DNA from: Bacillus sp. BA3
Lineage (GTDB): Bacteria; Bacillota; Bacilli; Bacillales; DSM-1321
Direction of reading: 5' to 3'
Assembly: GCA_002835675.1 (NCBI GenBank)
Contig: PIZR01000004.1
Coordinates: forward strand, 211,381 to 275,380
DNA: 64,000 nucleotides
Every line of letters starts with the position of its first letter. The stretch's first letter is position 1. Below, piece by piece: positions 36,187 through 45,341 of this stretch. Both the position numbers and the translations under genes were made by a program. The notes beneath the pieces are model-generated. The model saw only the letters and a program-made list of their open reading frames with translations, did not search any database and was not told where the DNA came from.

Positions 36187-37857
36187 ATGTTTCGCAAGCG
36201 ACTGAAACACGCACATCGTTACCAGGAAATCATTAATGCCTTCTTGAAAAATGGTTTCGGTTACTTCATCTATCGCCTGGGATTATCCGAGAGCAAAGCG
36301 AACTCGAAACTCCAACCCGATGAAAATCTGAACCTCCGCTCAATCGGAGAGCGGCTGCATAAGATATTACAAAGCTTGGGACCAACATTCATTAAACTTG
36401 GTCAGATTGCAAGCACGAGGCGTGATTTCGTTCCCGATGAGATCGTCCGCGAACTTGAAAAGCTACAGGACCAGGTGACCCCTTTTCCATTTGATAAGGT
36501 TCGCAAAATTGTCGAAGCCGAATTAGGTGATTCTTTGGAAAACATTTTTCTTGAATTTAATGAAACCCCTCTGGCAACCGCTTCAATTGGACAGGTCCAT
36601 ACGGCACGCCTTCCTTCACAGGAAGTCGTAGCAATCAAAGTGCAGCGGCCCGATATTATGCCGACAGTGGAAACGGATTTGGAAATCCTCGATGATTTGG
36701 CAAGACTTATGGAAGCTCGCATATCATGGGCAAGACGCTACCAAATCAGAAAAATGATTGATGAATTCGCTAAATCACTACGCGCAGAACTCGATTATAA
36801 CTCCGAGGGTCGAAACGGGGAAAGAATTGCCAAGCAGTTCATCGATGATCAAGGGTTTAAGGTACCAAGGATCCATTGGGAATTTTCCACAAAAAGGGTC
36901 CTGACGATGGATTTCATTCAAGGCATTAAGATCAACCATTATAAACAGCTTGATGATGAAGGTTATGATCGCCGGCAAATCGCAGAAAGATTAGCGAACT
37001 CCATGCTTCAGCAAATATTGATTGATGGCTTTTACCACGGCGATCCCCATCCGGGCAATATCATCATTTTGCCGGGAAATGTCGTCGCACTCATGGATTT
37101 CGGAATGGTGGGACGTCTGGAGGAGGAAACGAAGTATCAGTTCGCCTCGCTAGTCATAAACCTGAAACGAGGAAGCACCAATGGATTGATCAAGACGCTT
37201 TCAGATATGGGCCTCCTGACGGACGAAATCGATATGGCCCCATTAAGGGGGGATATTGATGAGCTGCGAAATAAATATTATGATATCCCATTGAGCCAAA
37301 TCAGTTTAGGCGGAGCAGTCAATGACCTGTTTACTGTTGCCAATCGGCATCAAGTCCAAATCCCTCCCGAATTCACGATGCTCGGTAAGGCTCTGCTTAC
37401 CATGGAGGCCATTGTCGAAGGGTTAGATCCGAATTTCAGCATCATGAAGGCAGCTGAACCTTTTGGGGAGAGGCTTTTTAAGGAACGCTACAATCCAAAA
37501 AACATTGCGAAAAACGCCTGGAATCAATTCATCGAGTCTGCTGAAGCCATTGCCGAACTGCCCAAGGATATCAAGGAAGTGACAAGTATCATTAAAAAAG
37601 GGAAATTGCGGCTCGATATCAACATTCCCGAACTTCAAGTATTTTTACATAAGCTTGATCAAATCTCGAACCGGCTGTCGTTCAGTATTATCCTGCTTGC
37701 ATTCAGCATAATCATGGTCGGTCTCATTATCGGCTCTGCAATAGGCGGGGAAACCTTGATCCTATGGAAAATACCGGTTATCGAGATTGGATTTGTCGTT
37801 GCAACCCTGATGTTCTTACTTATGCTCTACACCATATTCAGATCCGGAAAAATGTAA
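36187..37857 (+). CDS. ABC1/AarF/UbiB family atypical kinase
   Basis: A 556-residue protein. The UbiB hallmarks are the KxGQ element (FIKLGQIASTRRD, about residues 73-85), Ala-rich loop (ATASIGQVHTA), the ATP-binding Lys (AIKVQRP), DGFYHGDPHPGNI and DFGMVG. Two C-terminal hydrophobic helices (about residues 495-520 and 525-548) anchor it. Family members support ubiquinone or lipid functions; in a menaquinone organism the role is open. CAGGAGG, 8 nt before ATG. Confidence 0.9.
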   Translation: MFRKRLKHAHRYQEIINAFLKNGFGYFIYRLGLSESKANSKLQPDENLNLRSIGERLHKILQSLGPTFIKLGQIASTRRDFVPDEIVRELEKLQDQVTPFPFDKVRKIVEAELGDSLENIFLEFNETPLATASIGQVHTARLPSQEVVAIKVQRPDIMPTVETDLEILDDLARLMEARISWARRYQIRKMIDEFAKSLRAELDYNSEGRNGERIAKQFIDDQGFKVPRIHWEFSTKRVLTMDFIQGIKINHYKQLDDEGYDRRQIAERLANSMLQQILIDGFYHGDPHPGNIIILPGNVVALMDFGMVGRLEEETKYQFASLVINLKRGSTNGLIKTLSDMGLLTDEIDMAPLRGDIDELRNKYYDIPLSQISLGGAVNDLFTVANRHQVQIPPEFTMLGKALLTMEAIVEGLDPNFSIMKAAEPFGERLFKERYNPKNIAKNAWNQFIESAEAIAELPKDIKEVTSIIKKGKLRLDINIPELQVFLHKLDQISNRLSFSIILLAFSIIMVGLIIGSAIGGETLILWKIPVIEIGFVVATLMFLLMLYTIFRSGKM

Positions 37858-38080
37858 CCTACTATAAAAGGGGTTCAGATTAGTTTCATCCCGAACCATG
37901 AATTTAAAACAAATCATTATCCTTTAAGTTTTTTACTGCAATTCTCACTGGATTGAAGAAATTTGCGACACTCCTGCCGAATAACTGGGCTAGCCGAAAC
38001 CCACATACGCTTGCATTGATGAGGCTTGTCTACAGTTGGAAAGGGAGTGGATTTCCGAAAGCAGGTTTTCCAGCAGTCTG

Positions 38081-38112
38081 AAGGGAACCCCTTTAATGCA
38101 GGGTTCCCTTTT
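38081..38112. terminator. Terminator at the end of the catalase-like gene
   Basis: Perfect 10-bp stem AAGGGAACCC/GGGTTCCCTT over a 10-nt loop. T-run of four on the plus strand, two on the minus. It lies directly behind the leftward catalase-like gene. The 266-bp intergenic stretch (37858-38123) also has a Cys-rich open frame with no start signal. Confidence 0.7.
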
Positions 38113-38123
38113 CGAGATTTCAT

Positions 38124-39059
38124 TCATTGGTTATTTATCCGTCGTTCATATGAAACGGCATACGCACTATGGCGAAAATTCAAGATCCGGTCTTCCGAGC
38201 ACTCGATTCCTTCAGAAATATTGGTTGGATCAAACAATAAAGAATCTTTACACACTTCCGATTTTTTGGAGATCGTTAAATGCCCAATCGTGATTACCTG
38301 TTTATCTTCCGGCCAAGCTGTGGTTGGATCGTCAGTCGGGTCATTTTCCCCTCCTATTTGTATGTTCAATTTAAAGCCCACCGGACCTTCTTTCAGCCTC
38401 TCTTCCATTTCTTCATTCAGATACTCTGGCGAATGCTTGGCCAAATCCTTTCTTTCTAGCATACTAAGGCCGGCATCCGGTACCCACTCGTACTTGATGG
38501 CCTGCCTCCTTCCTTCCGCGTTAATGAAATAGAATGCATGAATGGAATAATATTGACACGTTGAGAAACTGGCTGGAGAACGCATTTCTTTAAGCATTTG
38601 CAGGCTTGCCTTGCTTTCTGGATACTTCCACAGGATTTTTGCAAGCTCTTTCAGATTTGGGAAACCTTCTTTGGCAGATTTGAAAAAACCAGCTATATCA
38701 ACAAACGCTTCCGGTGTTTTAGCAAAGAATAACGGAATGGTCACAGTAATAAGATCTGACACCTCTCCATTCGGCAATTGAAACTTGACTGCCATGCCCT
38801 TTACAGGGGAAATGGCATCAGGATGGCTTGGAATCGGCGAGCTATTTGAAAACCGAATGATCGCCGGCACGGCTTCATCCTGAAGATGTGAAGCCACCGT
38901 TAATGGGGACGCTTTTCCGTTTGGGGTAAAAACCCCCTCATAAACATATCCCCTTGCATGTGCACGCCGATAACCAGGATATTTTCCAGCTACATCTTCA
39001 ATCACATTAACTGCTTCCCTGGCTAATTCAGGGTTCAAGTCGTCAGTTTCCTCCAACAT
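38124..39059 (-). CDS. Catalase-related peroxidase (SrpA-like, small heme catalase)
   Basis: A 311-residue mono-domain catalase-family protein, much shorter than true catalases (about 480). The distal His is in RRAHARG (residue 34), with FSNSSP following; the proximal heme Tyr is in RHSAYAVSYERR near residue 298. Such proteins act as heme-dependent peroxidases. No signal peptide. The ribosome-binding site is GGTGAGG close to ATG. Confidence 0.85.
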   Translation of the reverse strand: MLEETDDLNPELAREAVNVIEDVAGKYPGYRRAHARGYVYEGVFTPNGKASPLTVASHLQDEAVPAIIRFSNSSPIPSHPDAISPVKGMAVKFQLPNGEVSDLITVTIPLFFAKTPEAFVDIAGFFKSAKEGFPNLKELAKILWKYPESKASLQMLKEMRSPASFSTCQYYSIHAFYFINAEGRRQAIKYEWVPDAGLSMLERKDLAKHSPEYLNEEMEERLKEGPVGFKLNIQIGGENDPTDDPTTAWPEDKQVITIGHLTISKKSEVCKDSLLFDPTNISEGIECSEDRILNFRHSAYAVSYERRINNQ

Positions 39060-39152
39060 ACCTCACCCCACCTTTTCAGATTATAATCCACTATTACATG
39101 TACCCTTTATTCCATTAGCTTATTCTTTCTTGAATCACCGAAAGCATTGATT

Positions 39153-39183
39153 GCAAAAAAACACCTGGAAATATCCAGGCACT
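39153..39183 (-). terminator. Terminator of Lrp regulator 1
   Basis: CCTGGA/TCCAGG stem; on the minus strand followed by TGTTTTTTTGC. Confidence 0.8.
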
Positions 39184-39282
39184 GCAAACTTATGTATACC
39201 TTTATGGACACGTGATTTTATCCATTAATTCAAATGATCGGCCTACAGATCTCTTTTTCTTCCATTAGAAAAATACTCATTC

Positions 39283-39705
39283 CTATTCCCGCTCCACCTG
39301 TGAAAGGATCACATGGGTAACGGTTGCCGCAAAAGGAATGGTCCGATTGATGAATTCCTCCACTTCTTCAAGACTCTGAGTGTGGATTTTCAGCATAAAG
39401 CAAGCCTGCCCGGCAATTCGATAACAAAAGTCAACATTCGGCACCTCGGAGATATACTTTTTGAATTTCTCATATTCCCCATTTTTTACCGTTGCTTCCA
39501 CGATACACTCAATTGGAAAACCGATCTTTTTATGATCAATCTCGGCAACATACCCTTTAATGATCCCGAACGACTCCATTTGCCGTACCCGTTCGGCAAC
39601 GGTGGGGGCAGAGAGGTTTACTTTCTTTGCCAATTCCCTCATGGAGATGCGGCTATTCAACGTTAATTCGGCAAGGATGCTCTGGTCTTTCTCATCTATT
39701 TTCAT
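39283..39705 (-). CDS. Lrp/AsnC family regulator 1
   Basis: A 140-residue regulator. The helix-turn-helix is at residues 20-45 (RELAKKVNLSAPTVAERVRQ) and an RAM effector domain follows (VTHVILSQ end). ATG at 39705 is 8 nt after GAGGGGGAT; the in-frame ATG at 39744 is not. Lrp-type regulators respond to amino acids. It is divergent from the small CMD-like gene at 39824. Confidence 0.88.
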   Translation of the reverse strand: MKIDEKDQSILAELTLNSRISMRELAKKVNLSAPTVAERVRQMESFGIIKGYVAEIDHKKIGFPIECIVEATVKNGEYEKFKKYISEVPNVDFCYRIAGQACFMLKIHTQSLEEVEEFINRTIPFAATVTHVILSQVERE

Positions 39706-39823
39706 TTTTAAATTATCCCCCTCATTCTCTTTACATTCTTTCATTATTTATCCACATTTCTTTACAAACGGAATTAAATTTCTTGGTTTTTTATATTAGG
39801 ATTATCTCAAAGGAGAGATGTTC

Positions 39824-40222
39824 ATGACAAGAATAAAAAAATCATCACAGGGATCCAGTCCATTTCAAAGATTATTTCATTCTGAAGAGATTTCGCATAA
39901 ATGGTCGGAGCTTTCAGATTGCATATCTGCAGACGGGAAACTTTCGGAGAAGTTAAAGGAAAACGTCAGAAGGGTGCTGGCATACGGTAATGGCTGCTCA
40001 TACTGTCAGGCAAAAGGGACTCCACTAAAGCCGGAAGATATGAAAGAAAGCTATGCAATCGCCTTTGCGGAGGTATTTCTCTTGCAGCGTGAAAAAACGG
40101 AGGAAAAGTTTTTCCAAGTGTTGAAGGAGGCATTCAGTGATGAAGAGATTTCTGAACTATTAGCATTCATTTGTTTTACAACCGCCCAGCAATATTTCGG
40201 GGCTTTGATGGATTTAAAGTAA
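39824..40222 (+). CDS. Carboxymuconolactone decarboxylase/AhpD-like protein
   Basis: A 132-residue helical protein with a CSYC pair in NGCSYCQAKG (residues about 55-64), fitting the CxxC of AhpD-fold proteins, though the usual following His is absent. Could be a thiol-based peroxidase reductant. ATG at 39824 is 7 nt after AGGAGAG; ATG 39818 overlaps that site. Flanked by two Lrp genes. Confidence 0.6.
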   Translation: MTRIKKSSQGSSPFQRLFHSEEISHKWSELSDCISADGKLSEKLKENVRRVLAYGNGCSYCQAKGTPLKPEDMKESYAIAFAEVFLLQREKTEEKFFQVLKEAFSDEEISELLAFICFTTAQQYFGALMDLK

Positions 40223-40226
40223 CGGC

Positions 40227-40260
40227 AAAAAGGAACAGGCGCATTGCCTCGTTCCTTTTG
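40227..40260. terminator. Bidirectional terminator
   Basis: AAAAAGGAACAGGC...GCCTCGTTCCTTTT, between convergent genes 39824 and 40319. Confidence 0.85.
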
Positions 40261-40318
40261 TAATAAACCTATTTTCTAGTTTGAACGGTCACCGAATCCT
40301 TATAAATTGAATTACCAC

Positions 40319-40786
40319 CTAGGATTTCGCCCCATGATCCTCCATTTCATTGATCCTTGGAAGAATGGAGCGGGAAGGTACCGGGGATGTCAAAACCACG
40401 GATGTATTCAGATGTCCATATGGTATCAATCGATCTATCAGTAATCTCATGCTGTCCATATCAGCTAAAGCCGCTTTCAAAAAATATCCAACTGTTCCCG
40501 TTACACGATGGCACTCGATAATGTCTAAATCATTTTTCACCAATGTCTCAAAATCGGAAACAGGAACCTTAAGTTCACTCACCTGAATGAACACAAGTAC
40601 ACCCCTTCCTATTGCCAGAGGTGAAACCCTTGCGCTGAACCCCTCAATGATCCCCTTTTCTTGCAGGCGATACATACGTTCAGAGATGCTAGGTCGACTG
40701 AGAGCCAATTTCTTCGATAGTTCACTAATCGTAATGCGTCCATCTCTTTGTAAAAGTTCCAGTAACCTGACATCTATTTCATCCAT
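40319..40786 (-). CDS. Lrp/AsnC family regulator 2
   Basis: A 155-residue Lrp-type regulator: helix-turn-helix SELSKKLALSRPSISERMYR and a C-terminal RAM domain. ATG at 40786 with AAAGGCGG 7 nt upstream. It is divergent from the HisC-type aminotransferase gene, so it likely controls it and the nearby permease. Confidence 0.88.
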   Translation of the reverse strand: MDEIDVRLLELLQRDGRITISELSKKLALSRPSISERMYRLQEKGIIEGFSARVSPLAIGRGVLVFIQVSELKVPVSDFETLVKNDLDIIECHRVTGTVGYFLKAALADMDSMRLLIDRLIPYGHLNTSVVLTSPVPSRSILPRINEMEDHGAKS

Positions 40787-40959
40787 GAAGCAACCGCCTT
40801 TCATAATGAAGGAATATAAGCATATATTTCTTTAAAATGTTGTATGGATAGCAATAAATACATTCTTTTTTGTATGTAATTTTACCAGTTAATATTCTAT
40901 CATTAAAATAATCAAATAGAAAAAGAAAATTCAGAATTCACCAAAGGGAGGAACCTGCA

Positions 40960-42072
40960 TTGACCTTTACGAAAATCCCGGTTCGACAAAACATCGAAAG
41001 CATCAGCCCATATGTTTCCGGCAAGCCAATTGAAGAAGTGCAACGCGAACTTGGGCTTGAAACTATCGTTAAATTGGCATCCAATGAGAACCCATTCGGT
41101 TACTCACCTCTAGCAAAAGAAGCCATGCTTACCGAAATGGAGCAAACCTCCTTTTATCCTGAAGGTATGGCACCGGCATTAGCTGAAAAGCTGGCAAGGA
41201 AATTGAATATCAATAAAGATCATATCATTTTGGGAAATGGATCTGATGAAGTGATTCGTTTGTTAACAAGAACCTATATCCAACAAAATGATGAAGTCAT
41301 CATGGCTGATGTGACATTTCCACGGTATGAAACGAATGTATTGATTGACGGCGGCACACCTGTAAAGATACCTCTTATTAATGGGGTACATGACCTGCAG
41401 GGTATGTATGAGGCCATAACAGAAAAAACAAGAATGATATTTGTCTGTAATCCCAATAATCCAACAGGAACGATCGTTCAAAAAGAAAAGTTGCGCACTT
41501 TTATCGAGAAGGTGCCGAAACATATTTTGCTGATCGTTGATGAAGCATACTATGAATATGTCGAAGATGGAGAATTTTTAGAAACCTTACCACTTCTCAA
41601 TATGCATTCAAACCTGGTTATCTTACGCACTTTTTCGAAGATTTATGGCCTGGCTGCATTAAGGATTGGATACGGTTTAATGGATGCTTCCATCATACAA
41701 GAGCTAGTTAAAGTGAAGGAGCCCTTCAATACCAATCGTTTAGCACAGGCTGCAGCATTCGCTTCCCTCGACGACCATCCATTTGTTGAGAAATGTGTTC
41801 GTAAGAATGAGGAAGGAAGAAGATATTTAGAAAACGAACTAAGCAAGATGGGATTAACATTCTACCCTTCACATGCCAACTTCTTGATGGTCAAATTGAA
41901 TCAGCCTGGCAGGGACATTTTTGAGAAGTTATTAATTCAGGGTGTCATCATCCGTTCAGGTCATTTGCTAGGCTATGAAAATACTATCCGCGTGACCATT
42001 GGCACTGCGCCTGAAAACGAGAGATTCATAGCATCCTTACAACATATTATCAATAAAACGTCTGGTGCATGA
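40960..42072 (+). CDS. Histidinol-phosphate/aromatic aminotransferase (HisC family)
   Basis: A 370-residue PLP aminotransferase. KLASNENPFGYSP, ILGNGSDE, NPNNPTGT, DEAYYEY and RTFSKIYGLAALRIGY (PLP Lys) are fold-type I, HisC-like. Not in a his operon; divergent from an Lrp regulator and followed by an amino acid permease, so it may be a catabolic aminotransferase (aromatic or other) rather than the biosynthetic HisC. TTG start 8 nt after GGGAGGAA. Confidence 0.85.
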   Translation: MTFTKIPVRQNIESISPYVSGKPIEEVQRELGLETIVKLASNENPFGYSPLAKEAMLTEMEQTSFYPEGMAPALAEKLARKLNINKDHIILGNGSDEVIRLLTRTYIQQNDEVIMADVTFPRYETNVLIDGGTPVKIPLINGVHDLQGMYEAITEKTRMIFVCNPNNPTGTIVQKEKLRTFIEKVPKHILLIVDEAYYEYVEDGEFLETLPLLNMHSNLVILRTFSKIYGLAALRIGYGLMDASIIQELVKVKEPFNTNRLAQAAAFASLDDHPFVEKCVRKNEEGRRYLENELSKMGLTFYPSHANFLMVKLNQPGRDIFEKLLIQGVIIRSGHLLGYENTIRVTIGTAPENERFIASLQHIINKTSGA

Positions 42073-42111
42073 CCGATCCATGAAGTTGCTGTATATCAAT
42101 GATCATTAATG

Positions 42112-42153
42112 AAAGATACGACATGGACGCCTTTGCCCATGCCGTATCTTTTA
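42112..42153. terminator. Bidirectional terminator
   Basis: AAAGATACG.CATGG pairs with CCATG.CGTATCTTT; T-rich flank on the plus strand. Confidence 0.85.
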
Positions 42154-42160
42154 CGTGAAT

Positions 42161-43540
42161 TTATTTAGCAATATCCTTTTCTATTATAGGTGTTTCCTGT
42201 GCATCCACACTTTTAAATTTAAAAATCGAAATCGAGATCAATGCAGCCAACACAATCAGGCAAGCAATGATACTGATCCGATTCTGTTCACTGAACACGA
42301 ACGTGACACAAATGATGCTTAAGGTGATTACAGTAAACAAGGTTACATATGGAAAGCCCCACAATTTAAAACTCGGAGCCTTGGGATAAGAATTGCGAAG
42401 TTTTAGCTGCGCTAAACAGATGCTGATCCATACAAGTGATACTACAAAGCCCGGAAAAGCCATTAATAGAGTAAATGCCTGGTCCTGTGCAACGAAAGTA
42501 ATCATGGAGCCGACGACCAATACAACTGCACTTAATATCAAACTATACAAAGGAACGCCATTTTTTGATACATAAGAGAATGACTTGGGAGCTTCCCCTT
42601 CTGCAGCTAAAGAATGCAGCATTCGGGTACACCCATATATTCCAGAGTTAGCGGCTGATAAGACTGCCGTTATCAAAATGAAATTCATGATATGCGCAGA
42701 ACCCTGAAACCCTGACATTGACAAAACTTGTACAAACGGACTTGCCTGGTCGCTTATTTCGTTCCAAGGAATCAAACCGCAGATTACAAGGATCGGTAAG
42801 GTGAAGAATAAAACGACTCTCCAAATATAGTTTTTAATGACCTTAGGTAAAATGCGTTCTGCATCCTTTGCTTCGGTTACTGTCACCCCTATTAACTCGG
42901 AACCGCCATAGGAGAACATGACGATCAGTAATGCCGAAAAGATGGACATCCATCCATTTGGGAAAAATCCTCCATGCCCTGTGAAGTTTTGCAGATAATT
43001 AGATCCGCCGCTTGGGATCACTCCAAATAAAATACAGGCTCCCAATATGATGAATAAGATGATCATTGTAATTTTAATGCCAGCAAACCAAAATTCGAAT
43101 TCACCATAATTTTTGACATTCATCATGTTAATCCCAATTATGAAAGCCGCACACCCTAAACTTAATACCCATAGAGGGATAGCCGGGAGCCAATATTGCA
43201 AGAAGCTTCCTGCCACCACTACCTCAATGACACATACGGACAGCCACATGAAACAATACATCCAGCCTACGATGAAGGAAAAGCGCTTACCGAATGCTTT
43301 CTGTACGAAACCCTTCATATTCGTATTTGGATAGACAATCGCCATTTCTGCTATAGCACCCATGACTACAAGCAGTAATAATCCTGCAAAAATATAAGTG
43401 AATATAACTCCTGGCCCTGCTAACGATATGGTTTCGGCACTTCCTTTAAAAATCCCAGTACCTATAGCCCCTCCCATTGCCATCATGCTAATATGCCGTG
43501 GCAATAATTTCTTTTGCAGTGACCCACCATTTGACTCCAT
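42161..43540 (-). CDS. Amino acid permease (APC superfamily, AAT type)
   Basis: A 459-residue, 12-helix transporter. The family start is RHISMMAMGGAIGTGIFKGS; GSELIGVTVTEAKDAERILP and NSGIYGCTRMLHSLA are typical of AAT-type amino acid permeases. ATG at 43540 with AAGGAGGC 7-8 nt upstream. Substrate unknown; the neighbouring aminotransferase, Lrp gene and 2-oxoacid dehydrogenase suggest import of an amino acid for breakdown. Confidence 0.9.
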   Translation of the reverse strand: MESNGGSLQKKLLPRHISMMAMGGAIGTGIFKGSAETISLAGPGVIFTYIFAGLLLLVVMGAIAEMAIVYPNTNMKGFVQKAFGKRFSFIVGWMYCFMWLSVCVIEVVVAGSFLQYWLPAIPLWVLSLGCAAFIIGINMMNVKNYGEFEFWFAGIKITMIILFIILGACILFGVIPSGGSNYLQNFTGHGGFFPNGWMSIFSALLIVMFSYGGSELIGVTVTEAKDAERILPKVIKNYIWRVVLFFTLPILVICGLIPWNEISDQASPFVQVLSMSGFQGSAHIMNFILITAVLSAANSGIYGCTRMLHSLAAEGEAPKSFSYVSKNGVPLYSLILSAVVLVVGSMITFVAQDQAFTLLMAFPGFVVSLVWISICLAQLKLRNSYPKAPSFKLWGFPYVTLFTVITLSIICVTFVFSEQNRISIIACLIVLAALISISIFKFKSVDAQETPIIEKDIAK

Positions 43541-43615
43541 TACATTTGCCTCCTTCATTCCATAATTTTCTCATATAAAAAATTAAACCCATTTCAATCG
43601 TTGAATGGCGAATAG

Positions 43616-43801
43616 ATAAGTTATCTCATCAACCGTTATGGTTTAGGAGTGGAAGAAAGCAAAGCCTTCTTGAAAACTCTTCTCATACTTCCCCAAAGTA
43701 AAAATGATATCAATAAGCTGATGGTTTTACAAGAGGAATCATTGCAGGCTAATATGGCTCCCGTATGGTCAAACGCCGGTCAGATTTTCGAAATGGAGTG
43801 A
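43616..43801 (+). pseudogene. Protein-like remnant
   Basis: After a TAG at 43613 this frame reads ISYLINRYGLGVEESKAFLK, then TLLILPQSKNDINKLMVLQEE and ends with APVWSNAGQIFEME. The amino acid mix looks like true coding, but there is no good start. It may be the C-terminal end of a lost gene. Family not recognised. Confidence 0.35.
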
Positions 43802-43916
43802 CTTGCTGATAGCCTTGCCTTACGGGGACCAATGACCGGGTTTCTGACTCTATTAAAATGAAACATTCTAATCGGGGACTACATCGGTAATCCCCATGAT
43901 ACATATTCCAGTTATG

Positions 43917-45341
43917 TTATTTATTTACGATGTGAATCGCATGTCCCAAAACTGCCTCAGCCGCTTCCATCCACCCCTCGGTCAAAGTTGGATGAGGATG
44001 CATGCTGAGGGCAATATCCTCGACCCGAGCCGCCAGTTCAAGGGCAAGGACCCCTTCACCTATAAGGTTGGAAGCATCAGCACCTACCATATGCATCCCG
44101 AGCAATATGTGGCTATTAGCATCCACGATCACTTCAGCAAATCCCTCCGTTTCATTCGTTGCAAGCGCCCTTCCGTTGGCACTGAACGGAAATTTGCCGA
44201 CCTTGACGCTGTAACCCTGTTGTTCAGCTTCTTCACGGCTTAAACCAACACCAGCTATTTGTGGTTCCGAGAAGATTACATATGGAACATATGGTGAGTC
44301 TACGGCACTTGGCAGCCCCCCTATCACTTCAGCTGCCACGATTCCCTGTTTGGATGCTCGATGGGCAAGAGCCGGACCAGGTGTAGTATCACCGATGGCA
44401 AAGATGTGCGGCACATTTGTATGGCATTCCATATCCACTGCTATATGGCCTTTCTCGCCAACCGTAACTCCAGCCCGATTCAGGCCAATTTCTTCAGTGT
44501 TAGGTATCCTGCCAATTGTAACCAGGGTCTTTTCGCTCACGACCACTTCAGTCCCCTGTTCTTCCGAGGACACATGAAGATGTACTTGGCCATTCACTAC
44601 TGTCGCGTTTTCTACACTCGAGGAGGTTTTGATTTTCATCCCAAGCTTCTTGGCATTCCTTGTGACTTCCTTTACCAAGTTTTCAGCAACTTGGGGGAGT
44701 ATGCGATTGGCCATTTCAATGATGGTCACTTTAGTACCTAGCTTTGCAAATGCCATACCCAATTCGATTCCGATATATCCTCCGCCAATGATTGACAAGC
44801 TTGAAGGAACTTCCTGCAGCTGCAAAGATGATGTCGAATCCAATATATATTCTCCATCGACTTTAATGAAGGATGGAATGAAAGGCCTGGACCCCGTCGC
44901 AATAATTGCCTGCTCAAACTTATAGGTTTCGAAATCGCCATCGGTTTCGACTCCAATGCGGTCATCAGATAAAAAGGTTGCTTGACCTTTAACCACCGTC
45001 ACTCCATTTTCCTTACACAAATGGGCAATACCTTGCCTCAATTGAGATGTGATGCCCGCTTTCCAATCCTGCCAAACCCCCAAGTCCATAGTCGTGCTTT
45101 CCTGAGGCAGCCGGATTCCCATTTTCCCTAAATCGTTAAGACTTTGGTATTGATTTGCTGCGTGAATTAATGCCTTTGATGGTATACAGCCCCGATTAAG
45201 GCATACCCCGCCCAGCTTATCCTTTTCAACAAGCACGACTGATTTTCCTAACTGGCCGAGACGGATAGCCGCAGCATATCCTCCCGGACCTCCTCCCATG
45301 ATGACAACATCCGTCTCTACAGCAACTTCCCCAACTACCAT
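43917..45341 (-). CDS. Dihydrolipoyl dehydrogenase (E3)
   Basis: A 474-residue FAD/NAD-disulfide oxidoreductase that reoxidises the dihydrolipoyl arm of E2. FAD motif GGGPGGYAAAIR, redox-active disulfide GGVCLNRGCIPSK, NAD site IIGGGYIGIE and the C-terminal HPHPTLTE with the catalytic His/Glu are all there. ATG lies directly after the E2 stop. Last gene of the operon. Confidence 0.93.
   Translation of the reverse strand: MVVGEVAVETDVVIMGGGPGGYAAAIRLGQLGKSVVLVEKDKLGGVCLNRGCIPSKALIHAANQYQSLNDLGKMGIRLPQESTTMDLGVWQDWKAGITSQLRQGIAHLCKENGVTVVKGQATFLSDDRIGVETDGDFETYKFEQAIIATGSRPFIPSFIKVDGEYILDSTSSLQLQEVPSSLSIIGGGYIGIELGMAFAKLGTKVTIIEMANRILPQVAENLVKEVTRNAKKLGMKIKTSSSVENATVVNGQVHLHVSSEEQGTEVVVSEKTLVTIGRIPNTEEIGLNRAGVTVGEKGHIAVDMECHTNVPHIFAIGDTTPGPALAHRASKQGIVAAEVIGGLPSAVDSPYVPYVIFSEPQIAGVGLSREEAEQQGYSVKVGKFPFSANGRALATNETEGFAEVIVDANSHILLGMHMVGADASNLIGEGVLALELAARVEDIALSMHPHPTLTEGWMEAAEAVLGHAIHIVNK

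Noticed and set aside
37917-38123. Cys-rich 68-codon frame on the minus strand
   Set aside because: It begins within the catalase terminator and has no ribosome-binding site. Its Cys pattern (WKTC, QC, EC, NC) looked peptide-like but is not enough.
40960-42072. Biosynthetic hisC
   Set aside because: Sequence family fits, but there are no his, trp or aro genes nearby and an Lrp gene is divergent; symbol left empty.
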